From: an uncultured Arcanobacterium sp.
GTDB lineage: Bacteria; Actinomycetota; Actinomycetes; Actinomycetales; Actinomycetaceae
Length of the DNA stretch: 21,931 nucleotides
Reading direction: 5' to 3'
Assembly: GCF_947253055.1 (NCBI RefSeq)
Contig: NZ_CAMXYE010000014.1
Location: forward strand, 1-21,931
Under the pieces are notes generated by a model. That model was not told the origin of the DNA. It saw only the letters and a program-made list of their open reading frames with translations, and made no database searches. A program made the position numbers and the translations under genes. Below are positions 7,401 through 14,244 of this stretch, in pieces (position 1 is the stretch's first letter; every line of letters begins with the position of its first letter).

Positions 7401-8624
7401 TCACTGCGACTCTGGAGGTAAAAATTCATCCATATTGATTAGGCGAGTTTGAGATTTCTCGCCGGTAATTCGCGGTAGATAATCTGGCAGTTTCGCCGTG
7501 GAATCTTCGAGGGAAGAAAATTCACGTGCCGTTATCAGCACTCGCTTTTCTAAAGAAGCTACTGCATTATTGTATAGCTTTACAGACTTACCTAAGTAGG
7601 ATCCCAGCTTCTGTAGATGCTCCGCCATCGTTGCCAAACGCTCTATTAGAGTGCGCCCTAGTTCTACAATTTCTTTTGCTTCCGCATTGACGGCTGCCGT
7701 GCTCCACACCGAAGCTACTGCTTTTAGCAAAGCTAGTAATGAACTTGGAGAAGTGAGCAATACTCCGGCGCGCATAGCATCTTCTAGGAGGGCAGCGTCT
7801 GCCATAACTGCCTGCGATAGTAGAGCTTCGGAAGGGAGGAAAAGTACCGTGATTTGCGGTGAATCTGGAAATTCACCCGGATAATTTCGTTTTTTTAATT
7901 CGGCGATGTGGCCACGCAAAGCCTTGACGTGCTTTGCTAGAAGTTCATTTCTTTGCGCTTCGGCGCCTATTTCTGGCAGAGCTTGCGCTTTTAGATAGGA
8001 AGTGAGTGGCACTTTTGCGTCTATAGGCAAATGCACATTTCCCGGTAGGTGTACCAGCACATCAGGGCGCTGTTTTGAATTTTCTGATTTTCCGGCTTGG
8101 GCGGAAGAAGTGAAATTACCGCTACTCTTTTGAGCTGCAAAATCTACGTGCTCCAACATTCCGGCCGCTTCGATAATGCGGCGTAGTTGTATTTCTCCCC
8201 AATTACCGCGCGCAGAATTAGATTGCAGCGCACTCTGCAGGGCATTGGCCGTACGGAAAATTTCATTATTCGTCTGAGCGCTTATCTCGAGCTGCTTCAA
8301 CATTTTTGCATCCTGGGTAGCAGTGTACTCATTTAGGCTATGCACCCGCTGGCTAACTTCCCGCAATTGCTCGTAAATTGGCTCTAAGCGCTGGACTACT
8401 CCGCTATCAGCTTTAGTGCGGGCTTCTAAACTGCGTTTTTCTATTTCTAACTGCTCGAGCTTTCCGTTGAGGAGAATCTGCTCTTGCTGGCTGGCCTGCA
8501 GCTGCCGCTGTAAATGTGCACTCGCCTGTGCAGTGTGGAGCCTTCCGCCTAGGAATCCGAGCGCTATGCCGCAGAGGAGGGCAAAAATTAATATAAATCC
8601 GAGAAAACCAATACTTATTTGCAT
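7401..8624 (-). CDS. rmuC: RmuC-family DNA recombination protein
   Basis: The 407-aa product belongs to the RmuC family, proposed to limit recombination at inverted repeats; a nuclease-like fold is assumed from the family but activity is unproven. Residues 4-25 form one N-terminal membrane anchor and about 35-110 a coiled coil rich in Gln, Glu and Leu. The conserved RmuC region starts at SARGNWGEIQLRRIIEAAGM and continues through RPDVLVHLPGNVHLPIDAKVPLTSYLKA and FLPSEALLSQAV. The DAK residues belong to the predicted PD-(D/E)XK-like core. ATG 8624 has no Shine-Dalgarno; TACGAT lies exactly six bases before it, so the mRNA is probably leaderless. It sits between ispH and ychF, as in mycobacteria. 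Confidence 0.92.
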   Translation of the reverse strand: MQISIGFLGFILIFALLCGIALGFLGGRLHTAQASAHLQRQLQASQQEQILLNGKLEQLEIEKRSLEARTKADSGVVQRLEPIYEQLREVSQRVHSLNEYTATQDAKMLKQLEISAQTNNEIFRTANALQSALQSNSARGNWGEIQLRRIIEAAGMLEHVDFAAQKSSGNFTSSAQAGKSENSKQRPDVLVHLPGNVHLPIDAKVPLTSYLKAQALPEIGAEAQRNELLAKHVKALRGHIAELKKRNYPGEFPDSPQITVLFLPSEALLSQAVMADAALLEDAMRAGVLLTSPSSLLALLKAVASVWSTAAVNAEAKEIVELGRTLIERLATMAEHLQKLGSYLGKSVKLYNNAVASLEKRVLITAREFSSLEDSTAKLPDYLPRITGEKSQTRLINMDEFLPPESQ

Positions 8625-8630
8625 ATTTCT

Positions 8631-8636
8631 ATCGTA
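8631..8636 (-). promoter_or_regulatory. Candidate -10 hexamer, leaderless rmuC transcript
   Basis: On the minus strand TACGAT is followed by six bases (AGAAAT) and then the rmuC ATG. A transcript starting 6-7 bases after a -10 element would begin at the start codon. This is the same spacing seen before ychF, mscS-like, macro-domain and lipB genes. Confidence 0.5.
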
Positions 8637-8657
8637 GAGAGCAGCTCCGAAAAATTT

Positions 8658-8681
8658 TTTGCATCAGTTTGCATCAGTTTG
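8658..8681. repeat. 10-bp tandem repeat between rmuC and ychF
   Basis: TTTGCATCAG occurs twice in perfect tandem, at 8658 and 8668, followed by a partial third copy (TTTG). It lies in the divergent promoter gap, upstream of the ychF -10 element, and is long enough to alter promoter spacing if copy number varies. Confidence 0.9.
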
Positions 8682-8719
8682 TGGTGTCGTCTCCATTTCG
8701 GAAAACTGCGTGTGGGCAC

Positions 8720-8725
8720 TAGAAT
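8720..8725 (+). promoter_or_regulatory. Candidate -10 hexamer, leaderless ychF transcript
   Basis: TAGAAT is followed by ACCTAT and then the GTG start at 8732, so transcription would begin at or next to the start codon. TTCGGA at 8697-8702 is a 4/6 match to a -35 at 17-bp spacing. No Shine-Dalgarno is present before the GTG. Confidence 0.55.
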
Positions 8726-8731
8726 ACCTAT

Positions 8732-9805
8732 GTGGCTTTAACAATAGGTATTGCGGGACTCCCGAATGTAGGAAAATCGACTCTTTTTAATGCTCTTACG
8801 CGCGCTACGGTATTGGCGGCAAATTATCCTTTTGCCACTATCGAGCCGAATATCGGAATCGTGCCGCTGCCCGATGCGCGCCTGGCAAAGTTGGCGGAGC
8901 TATTTTCCTCTCAGAAAGTAGTGCCGGCTACGGTGTCTTTCGTAGATATTGCAGGGATTGTGCGGGGAGCTTCGGAAGGGGAAGGGCTCGGGAATCAATT
9001 TTTGGCTAATATCCGCGAAGCAAATGCGATATGCCTCGTCACCCGTGCTTTCCAAGATCCCGACGTCACCCATGTGGATGGAAAAGTAGATCCGGAATCA
9101 GATATCGATACTATTTTGACGGAGTTGATTCTCGCCGATATTCAGACCCTGGAAAAGCAGCTCCCGCGGTTAGAAAAAGAGCGCACCGGGAAAAAGATAG
9201 CTCCGGAAGTGGTGGAAACGGCGCGGGCGGCTTTAGATATTCTCGCGGCGGGGCGCCCAGTGCGGGGAGAAGAGCTCGACCCAGATATCTTGGCCACTTT
9301 CCAGCTGATGACGGCGAAGCCAATTATTTATGTATTTAATATGGACGATGCCGGTTTGGCAGATAGCGATTTGCAGGCAGAATTGCGCGCACTGGTGGCG
9401 CCGGCGGAAGCAATTTTCTTAGATGCACAGTTCGAGGCCGAGCTGGTGGAGTTGGAAGAAGACGAAGCGCGCGAAATGCTCGAAGAATCTGGGCAAAGCG
9501 AATCCGGATTAGATAAATTAGCGCGGGTAGGCTTCCATACTTTGGGGCTGCAAACCTTCTTGACGGCCGGCGAAAAGGAATCTCGCGCTTGGACTATTCA
9601 TAAAGGTTGGACGGCTCCGCAGGCTGCGGGAGTAATTCACACTGATTTTGAGCGAGGCTTCATCAAGGCAGAAGTGGTTTCTTATACCGATTTAATCTCC
9701 TATGGCTCTTTAAACGAGTGCCGGGCACACGGAAAAATCCGGATGGAAGGTAAAGACTACGTAATGCAAGACGGTGACGTAGTCGAATTCCGTTTCAACG
9801 TCTAG
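8732..9805 (+). CDS. ychF: Ribosome-binding ATPase YchF (OLA1 family)
   Basis: The 357-aa cytosolic Obg-family P-loop protein binds ribosomes and, in characterised members, prefers ATP. The P-loop GLPNVGKS is at residues 9-16, the switch II motif is DIAGIVRGASEGEGLGNQFL, and NMDD occupies the position of the GTPase NKxD motif; that change is typical of YchF and explains the altered nucleotide preference. The C-terminal TGS domain begins near residue 275 (LQTFLTAGEKESRAWTIHKG) and ends in the conserved GKDYVMQDGDVVEFRFNV. Length is normal. The start is GTG 8732; the overlapping ATG at 8730 is followed at once by a stop in its frame. The gene is convergent with trpB, 16 bp away. Confidence 0.97.
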   Translation: MALTIGIAGLPNVGKSTLFNALTRATVLAANYPFATIEPNIGIVPLPDARLAKLAELFSSQKVVPATVSFVDIAGIVRGASEGEGLGNQFLANIREANAICLVTRAFQDPDVTHVDGKVDPESDIDTILTELILADIQTLEKQLPRLEKERTGKKIAPEVVETARAALDILAAGRPVRGEELDPDILATFQLMTAKPIIYVFNMDDAGLADSDLQAELRALVAPAEAIFLDAQFEAELVELEEDEAREMLEESGQSESGLDKLARVGFHTLGLQTFLTAGEKESRAWTIHKGWTAPQAAGVIHTDFERGFIKAEVVSYTDLISYGSLNECRAHGKIRMEGKDYVMQDGDVVEFRFNV

Positions 9806-9821
9806 AGCAGTGTATTGCGCC

Positions 9822-11156
9822 TTAAGCGCGGGCAGCTTTCTCTATTAAAGTAGCTGGCACATCGCTTGCAAGCACTGGATCTGCGCACGGATCGGTAAAG
9901 AGCTTATCTCCGAGAATTCGCTGCACGTAATCTAGATCCTTATCGCCGCGCCCAGAGAGGTTTACTAAAATGTTCAGTTCCTCGCCCTTTGCTCCGGCTT
10001 CTTCTGCCACTTGCAGAGCATAAGCTAGGGCATGGGAACTCTCCAAAGCCGGTAAAATTCCTTCTTTGCGGGTTAGAATTCGGAAAGCCTGCAAGGCTTC
10101 ACTATCGCTAATTCCCACATATTTTGCGCGGCCGCTATCCATTAAATACGCGTGCTCGGGGCCCACTCCCGGATAATCTAAACCGGCGGATACGGAATAA
10201 GATTCTCCCACTTCCTCCGGAGTATTGCCGCGCAGCACGTAAGAGCGCGATCCGTGCAAATATCCCACTTTTCCGCAGTTCAGCGGCGCACCATTTTTCG
10301 GAGTATCCAATCCAGCTCCAGCCGGCTCTACGCCTACGAGCTGCACTTTCTCATTTCCGGGTTTATCGGTGAGGTAATCGGCAAAAGCTCCAATCGCATT
10401 CGAGCCGCCTCCTACACAAGCCACCACCATATCGGGTAATCTTCCGGTATGTGATTGCATCTGCTGGCGCGATTCGCGCGAAATCACGGCTTGGAATTCT
10501 TTTACTAAAGTGGGGAACGGGTGTGGGCCACAGGCAGAACCCAACACATAGTGGGTGCTAGCCAGATTTTCACACCAATCTTGGAGAGCCACATTGATTG
10601 CATCCGCCATCGAGCCACCGTGTGCACTCTGCACCGGCACTACTTCGGCACCCATCATCTTCATGCGCAGCACATTCGGTTGCTGACGGGCGATATCGGT
10701 ATCTCCCATATAAATAGTGCATTTCATATTGAAAAGAGCAGCGACCATAGCGGTGGCGGTGCCATGCTGCCCAGCGCCAGTTTCGGCAATCAATCGCGTC
10801 TTTCCGAGGCGGCGAGCAATAAGCGCCTGCGCAAGTACCTGATTTCCTTTATGAGCTCCGCCGTGGCAGAGATCTTCCCGCTTGAGGAAAATGCGCACTT
10901 TTTGGCGAGCGGCACTGCTGAGGGGTAAATTGCGGCATTCCGTGATAGGAGTGGGGCGGCCTAAATAATTTTTTTGGAGCCGGCGTAGCTCCGTCAAAAA
11001 ATCTGGGCTTTCCAGTGCATCTACGTAAGCGCGCTCTAATTCATCGAGTGCGGGCAATAAAATTTCGGGCACATACTGCCCGCCGTATTCTCCAAAGTAA
11101 GCGGGTAAAAGAGTTTTTCTGTGTTGGGTGGAGTTTTCTTTAGTGGAGGTTTCCAT
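9822..11156 (-). CDS. trpB: Tryptophan synthase beta chain, stand-alone
   Basis: The 444-aa PLP enzyme condenses indole and serine to tryptophan. Lys103 in HGGAHKGNQ is the PLP Schiff-base lysine, Glu125 in AETGAGQHG the catalytic acid, GGGSN at 249-253 the PLP phosphate loop, and LSGRGDKD the C-terminal cofactor serine motif. The sequence is of the ordinary TrpB1 type (EYGGQYVPE, LLHGGAHK-like, LESSHALA), so it should be built to partner TrpA. It has about 30 extra C-terminal residues. No trpA or other trp gene is adjacent: the gene ends 16 bp from convergent ychF, so it is monocistronic. ATG 11156 follows AGAAAGG. The 248-bp upstream gap carries a trp attenuator, which fits its function. 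Confidence 0.97.
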   Translation of the reverse strand: METSTKENSTQHRKTLLPAYFGEYGGQYVPEILLPALDELERAYVDALESPDFLTELRRLQKNYLGRPTPITECRNLPLSSAARQKVRIFLKREDLCHGGAHKGNQVLAQALIARRLGKTRLIAETGAGQHGTATAMVAALFNMKCTIYMGDTDIARQQPNVLRMKMMGAEVVPVQSAHGGSMADAINVALQDWCENLASTHYVLGSACGPHPFPTLVKEFQAVISRESRQQMQSHTGRLPDMVVACVGGGSNAIGAFADYLTDKPGNEKVQLVGVEPAGAGLDTPKNGAPLNCGKVGYLHGSRSYVLRGNTPEEVGESYSVSAGLDYPGVGPEHAYLMDSGRAKYVGISDSEALQAFRILTRKEGILPALESSHALAYALQVAEEAGAKGEELNILVNLSGRGDKDLDYVQRILGDKLFTDPCADPVLASDVPATLIEKAARA

Positions 11157-11228
11157 GACTGCCTTTCTTGTCTGTTAGAGAGCTGCGCTGCGTTCTGAGC
11201 TGGCCGCCGAGGCAGGATTTTCGGATAT

Positions 11229-11266
11229 AAAAAAGACCCGCCAGGAGCTTTCAGCTTCGGCGAGCC
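11229..11266 (-). terminator. Attenuator terminator upstream of trpB (segments 3:4)
   Basis: On the minus strand, segment 3 GGCTCGCC (11266-11259) can pair with segment 4 GGCGGGTC (11242-11235) over eight base pairs, two of them G-U or U-G. An inner AGCT/AGCT pairing closes around GAA. Six U residues (11234-11229) follow immediately. This is an intrinsic terminator 73 bp before the trpB start. The competing antiterminator pairs CGGCGGGTC (11294-11286) with GGCTCGCCG (11266-11258) over nine pairs, including two wobbles. Confidence 0.88.
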
Positions 11267-11294
11267 AGATATGCGCTCTTAAAGCGACCCGCCG

Positions 11295-11333
11295 TTAAGC
11301 GAGCCACCACCAATTCATGCGCATTTTCAACAT
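11295..11333 (-). CDS. trpL: trp leader peptide with three tandem Trp codons
   Basis: The frame reads MLKMRMNWWWLA then TAA at 11297-11295; an in-frame ATG two codons earlier (11339) would give MSMLKMRMNWWWLA. The three TGG codons occupy 11312-11304 and immediately precede segment 1 of the attenuator. There is no Shine-Dalgarno before either ATG. TACGGT (11345-11340) lies exactly six bases before ATG 11333, with TTGCAT 18 bases further up as a possible -35, so the leader peptide may be translated from a leaderless transcript; that is why I place the start at 11333. The peptide itself is expected to act only as a sensor of charged tRNA-Trp. Confidence 0.87.
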   Translation of the reverse strand: MLKMRMNWWWLA

Positions 11334-11339
11334 ACTCAT

Positions 11340-11345
11340 ACCGTA
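11340..11345 (-). promoter_or_regulatory. Candidate -10 hexamer for the trpL-trpB transcript
   Basis: TACGGT on the minus strand is six bases upstream of the trpL ATG at 11333, and TTGCAT stands 18 bp upstream as a 4/6 match to a -35. The spacing equals that at the other putative leaderless genes in the window. An alternative -10, TAAAAT, lies further upstream and would give a leader of ordinary length. Confidence 0.4.
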
Positions 11346-11404
11346 GTTGCTATCCGCCGCAATATGCAAATCGGAAATTTTATGTGATACAAGTAACTGG
11401 AGCC

Positions 11405-12454
11405 CTAGAGTCCGGCCGCATCTAATACTTTTACGGCTTCCGTGCGCCCCAACTCAATCAGCTCTGCCGCTCGATGGTAATCGAGATCGCCTACTAAATC
11501 ACGGGGAAATACTACGGTCGCCGTCACCGGATTAGCCGCTGCCCGATAACGCCCAATAATTTCTTGCATAGATTTCAATGCCATATCTGCCACTTGCATC
11601 ATGCCGAGACTATCGGGCAAGCGCATCTTCTCCGCAGCGTCTTCACTATCTTGAATTTCGGAAATAGAAGGCGCTTTTACCTCATCGGGGACGGGAGTAG
11701 ATTCTTCTGCGGTGCTGCGCCGAAGCTGCGGAAGCACATCTTCCATAGTGATTGGTTTTTCTTCTTCTTCATCTTCTGTATCGTTAAAGAACAGGCCAAA
11801 AGCGGTCTTTTGGAGGCTCTCGATGCTTCCCTGCGCAGCGTCGATAGCGCGCGAAAGCAGCGAATCTTCTTTTTCTAAACTCTTTTTCAGCACTTCCGCC
11901 GGTGGTACTTTTGCCGGGCCAAATAGATCTACAGCAATAGTGGCGTCAGAAGTGATTGATAAAGTGGGCTCTACCGGTACCGGATTCAAAACTCCGCCGT
12001 CAGTGAGCAGGTAATTCCCTATCCGCACCGGAGTAAATACAGTCGGGATGGAAATAGAAGAACGAATAGCTAAATAGAGCGGGCCATCTTGGAACCACAC
12101 TTCGCGATGCGTGAGCAGATCTACGGCCACTGCAGTATAGGGCACCTGTAAATCTTCAATATTCACCGGGCCGGTAATTTCTTCTAGCGCTTCCAGCACC
12201 TTAGTGCCTTTAATCAATCCTGGATTGCCAATGGTGATATCGAGGAGTCCGCGCACATCTGATTTCGTTAAAGACGCAGCCCATTCATGCAGCTCTGGCA
12301 GTTTTCCAGCCGCATAAATTCCTCCTACTAAGGAGCCCATAGATGCGCCAGCTACACTCACAATTTCATGCCCGCGCCGCTCAATTTCCTCGATTACGCC
12401 GATATGCGTCCAGCCGCGCGCTCCTCCGGAGCCTAAAACTAGTGCTACTCGCAT
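11405..12454 (-). CDS. Patatin-like phospholipase (RssA-type)
   Basis: The 349-aa predicted serine acyl hydrolase has a Ser-Asp catalytic dyad: Ser38 in the nucleophile elbow GASMGS and Asp152 in TDGGVLNPVP. The oxyanion-hole motif GSGGARGWTHIGV lies at 8-20. Residues 1 to about 190 form the patatin domain; the substrate (lipid or other ester) is unknown. Residues about 225-300 are acidic and low in complexity (for example NDTEDEEEEKP), which is unusual for the short RssA-like proteins, and a predicted helical tail follows. ATG 12454 is preceded by AGGGGAGA; TAGGTT ten bases before the ATG could be a -10. It is co-directional with trpB but 248 bp away and separated by the trp attenuator, so not co-regulated with it. 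Confidence 0.88.
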   Translation of the reverse strand: MRVALVLGSGGARGWTHIGVIEEIERRGHEIVSVAGASMGSLVGGIYAAGKLPELHEWAASLTKSDVRGLLDITIGNPGLIKGTKVLEALEEITGPVNIEDLQVPYTAVAVDLLTHREVWFQDGPLYLAIRSSISIPTVFTPVRIGNYLLTDGGVLNPVPVEPTLSITSDATIAVDLFGPAKVPPAEVLKKSLEKEDSLLSRAIDAAQGSIESLQKTAFGLFFNDTEDEEEEKPITMEDVLPQLRRSTAEESTPVPDEVKAPSISEIQDSEDAAEKMRLPDSLGMMQVADMALKSMQEIIGRYRAAANPVTATVVFPRDLVGDLDYHRAAELIELGRTEAVKVLDAAGL

Positions 12455-12515
12455 TTTCTCCCCTAACCTAGTGGTATCTCTTAAATCAGGCTACTCGTTT
12501 GGAGAGGTTCCGCCA

Positions 12516-12549
12516 AGTACTTTACTTAATTTAGTACTTTACTTAATTT
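12516..12549. repeat. Perfect 17-bp tandem duplication
   Basis: AGTACTTTACTTAATTT occurs twice without mismatch, at 12516-12532 and 12533-12549. It lies between the patatin-like gene start and the mscS-like gene stop, both on the minus strand, where the patatin-like promoter would be expected. The unit is AT-rich and its AGTACT half is palindromic. Confidence 0.95.
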
Positions 12550-12572
12550 AGGTTGCATCTGGGGTGGGGGAG

Positions 12573-13505
12573 TTATTCTGCAGGAAAATTGGGCTGCGCT
12601 TGGGAGTGGGGCTGCGCTTGCGGAAATTGTACTGCCAGTGCTGCTGGTGAATAATCGATATCGGCCGTACCTGCAAAGCGATGATAGATATACTTCCAAA
12701 GGCGGGTTTCACTAGCCGCCATCTCGGTATTGCGGGTGAGATAACGTAAGGTCAAGCAGACGCCGTTCCCATCTACCCACATCGTCACCTGCGGGAGCAG
12801 ATTGCTGTTGAAGAATTCAGCTTGGCTCTCGAGGCGCTCTTTCTGAGCGTGATCTTTTGCCACTAGTAAATCGAGTTCTCTTTTTCCGGCAGCCTGCAAG
12901 ATAGCGAAAGCTTTTTCCAAATTAGATTGGTGGGTGATAGGGACTTCTAAATCTCTCCACACATACGGAAAAGCATTGCTTTCATTGGCGTAGCTTCCAT
13001 TAAAAATACTGCGATTGGGGATGTGGATCAGCCGACCGGTCGGCGTGGCAGTATGCAGCCAGCCGCGCACTTCGATGAGGGTTATTTTAAAGAGGCTTAT
13101 TTCTTCGACGTCGCCATATGCACCGGCAATTTCAATGCGGTCGCCGGCGGTAAAAGGTTTCACGGTGCGGATATAGAAAAAAGAAAACACTTTTACAATC
13201 AGTTCTCGCATGGAAAAAAGCAGAATTACCGCTAAGATCACGGCAATTATGAAAAGTGAATTCAGGGCGTTAAACCATAATAAAATGATGCCTAAAGCTG
13301 CGCCGATAGTAATAGCAAGCACGGCAATTCGGCTCACGCGCCGGCGTATTTTTTCATTTGAGAACACTAGACCAGCGGCTTTATAGGCAAAATGCCTGAT
13401 AAAAAATATTATCCCTAGCAGCAACGCAGTATAGAGAATTTTTTCGGCCGGATTTCCGGAAGTGTCTATTGCTTCCCCAAGATATTTAATAAAATCTTCC
13501 CACAC
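12573..13505 (-). CDS. MscS-family mechanosensitive-type channel protein
   Basis: The 310-aa membrane protein probably forms a small-conductance, tension-gated channel that releases solutes on hypo-osmotic shock, or a related ion path. Three hydrophobic segments lie at about 24-42, 59-78 and 83-100. The MscS beta domain follows with PFTAGDRIEIAGAYGDVEEISLFKITL and LIHIPNRSIF. The pore-lining TM3 has fewer Gly/Ala than E. coli MscS, so gating may differ. The C-terminus is Gln/Pro-rich (QAQPHS QAQPNF), encoded by an 18-bp tandem repeat at 12591-12626. The start is GTG 13505; TAGACT precedes it by six bases with no Shine-Dalgarno, so it looks leaderless. Confidence 0.88.
   Translation of the reverse strand: MWEDFIKYLGEAIDTSGNPAEKILYTALLLGIIFFIRHFAYKAAGLVFSNEKIRRRVSRIAVLAITIGAALGIILLWFNALNSLFIIAVILAVILLFSMRELIVKVFSFFYIRTVKPFTAGDRIEIAGAYGDVEEISLFKITLIEVRGWLHTATPTGRLIHIPNRSIFNGSYANESNAFPYVWRDLEVPITHQSNLEKAFAILQAAGKRELDLLVAKDHAQKERLESQAEFFNSNLLPQVTMWVDGNGVCLTLRYLTRNTEMAASETRLWKYIYHRFAGTADIDYSPAALAVQFPQAQPHSQAQPNFPAE
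12591..12626 (-). repeat. In-frame 18-bp duplication at the 3' end of the mscS-like gene
   Basis: GGGCTGCGCTTG recurs at an 18-bp interval on the plus strand, with copies starting at 12591 and 12609. On the coding strand it gives two related hexapeptides, QAQPHS and QAQPNF. The repeat keeps frame and extends the protein tail. Confidence 0.85.
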
Positions 13506-13511
13506 CCTTTT

Positions 13512-13517
13512 AGTCTA
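13512..13517 (-). promoter_or_regulatory. Candidate extended -10 for the leaderless mscS-like gene
   Basis: The minus strand reads TGTTAGACT, then AAAAGG, then the GTG start, giving a TGn-extended -10 six bases before the codon. No convincing -35 is present, which fits an extended -10 promoter. Confidence 0.55.
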
Positions 13518-13614
13518 ACAAAATAACTCTTCGCCGGTAGTTGCTGCCTAATTGAGCGGCTGGTGGGTAGGGATTACAGGAGATAATCGGGAGGGGAGCT
13601 GCTTAATTTGCTTT

Positions 13615-13656
13615 TTATAGAGGTGCGCGCGCGGGTTATAGAGGTGCACGCGCAGG
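13615..13656. repeat. 21-bp tandem repeat upstream of the macro-domain gene
   Basis: Two copies sharing TTATAGAGGTGC(G/A)CGCGC(G/A)GG start at 13615 and 13636. A further partial CACGCGCGGG follows at 13657, making a purine-pyrimidine alternating CG-rich stretch up to 13670. It lies in the divergent gap just before the macro gene promoter. Confidence 0.88.
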
Positions 13657-13679
13657 CACGCGCGGGCGCGTTAAAAGCC

Positions 13680-13685
13680 TAGACT
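13680..13685 (+). promoter_or_regulatory. Candidate -10 hexamer, leaderless macro-domain gene
   Basis: TAGACT is followed by AGGCAT and then ATG 13692. The hexamer and spacing are the same as at the divergent mscS-like gene. No Shine-Dalgarno is visible before the ATG. Confidence 0.55.
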
Positions 13686-13691
13686 AGGCAT

Positions 13692-14240
13692 ATGGGAATT
13701 CTTATTAGACCCGGAGATATTACGCAGATTTCGGTAGATGCAATCGTAAACGCCGCCAACTCTTCTCTCTTAGGTGGAGGCGGGGTAGATGGAGCAATTC
13801 ATCGAGCGGGCGGGAAAGCAATTCTCCAAGCTTGCCGCCACTTGCGGGAAACTTCGCTTCCAGCTGGTTTACCGCGTGGCCAAGCAGTAGCTACTACTGC
13901 CGGTGCTTTGCCTGCCAAGTGGGTAATACATACCGTAGGGCCGGTATATTCGCAGAAAGAAGACCGCAGCTCGATACTGGCTGCCGCTTACCGCAATTCT
14001 CTGCTCGTAGCAGCAGAATTAGGTGCACGCCAGGTGGCTTTTCCTGCTATTTCGGCAGGAGTATACGGCTGGCCTTTGGCGGATTCGGCTCGAATTGGTT
14101 TGCAGAGCGCCGCCCAATTCTTAGCCGCTGCCCCCGCCGAAGGTGCGGAGCAAATGACGATAATTTTCGTACCTTTCGGAACTTCCGCTGCAGCGGTATT
14201 TCAAGAGGTTGCCGCTCAGCTCGGATTGGCAACGCGCTAG
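13692..14240 (+). CDS. Macro-domain protein, probable O-acetyl-ADP-ribose deacetylase
   Basis: The 182-aa product is a single macro domain of the MacroD/YmdB type, expected to bind ADP-ribose and to hydrolyse O-acetyl-ADP-ribose or mono-ADP-ribosyl groups on proteins. GDIT at 8-11 contacts the adenine, VNAANSSLLGGGGVDGAIHRAGG at 19-41 carries the Asn and Asp33 positions used in catalysis by YmdB-like enzymes, and AISAGVYGWP forms the phosphate loop. Length matches the family. ATG 13692 is the start; it seems leaderless. No ADP-ribosyltransferase partner is visible nearby, so I do not link it to a toxin-antitoxin pair. It is convergent with the isocitrate dehydrogenase gene. Confidence 0.93.
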   Translation: MGILIRPGDITQISVDAIVNAANSSLLGGGGVDGAIHRAGGKAILQACRHLRETSLPAGLPRGQAVATTAGALPAKWVIHTVGPVYSQKEDRSSILAAAYRNSLLVAAELGARQVAFPAISAGVYGWPLADSARIGLQSAAQFLAAAPAEGAEQMTIIFVPFGTSAAAVFQEVAAQLGLATR

Positions 14241-14244
14241 GTGG

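Larger units (their letters stand above)
11229..11345 (-). promoter_or_regulatory. trp transcription attenuator controlling trpB
   Basis: The region contains a short leader ORF with Trp-Trp-Trp, then four segments able to form mutually exclusive stems. Segment 1 GGCTCGC (11305-11299) pairs with segment 2 GCGGGTC; segment 2 CGGCGGGTC pairs with segment 3 GGCTCGCCG; segment 3 pairs with segment 4 GGCGGGTC followed by U6. Segments 1 and 3 share GGCTCGC, and 2 and 4 share GGCGGGTC. Segment 1 overlaps the last Trp, Leu and Ala codons, so a ribosome stalled at the Trp codons would mask it, free segment 2 for 2:3 pairing and allow readthrough into trpB. With abundant charged tRNA-Trp the 3:4 terminator forms. 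Function is inferred from this architecture. Confidence 0.9.

Noticed and set aside
7386..7414. Hairpin CAGAG...CTCTG between ispH and rmuC as a terminator
   Set aside because: Only a 5-bp stem, a long loop and no T-run, and it enters the rmuC coding region.
9031..9339. Alternative frame inside ychF rich in Arg and Gly
   Set aside because: Overlaps the conserved ychF frame; composition is that of a shifted GC-rich frame.
9806..9835. GCGC-CTTAA-GCGC hairpin between ychF and trpB
   Set aside because: Four-base stem without a T-run on either strand; also part of the trpB coding end.
13692..14240. Macro-domain gene as the antitoxin of an ADP-ribosylation toxin-antitoxin pair (DarTG-like)
   Set aside because: No adjacent ADP-ribosyltransferase; both neighbours are an MscS-like channel and isocitrate dehydrogenase.
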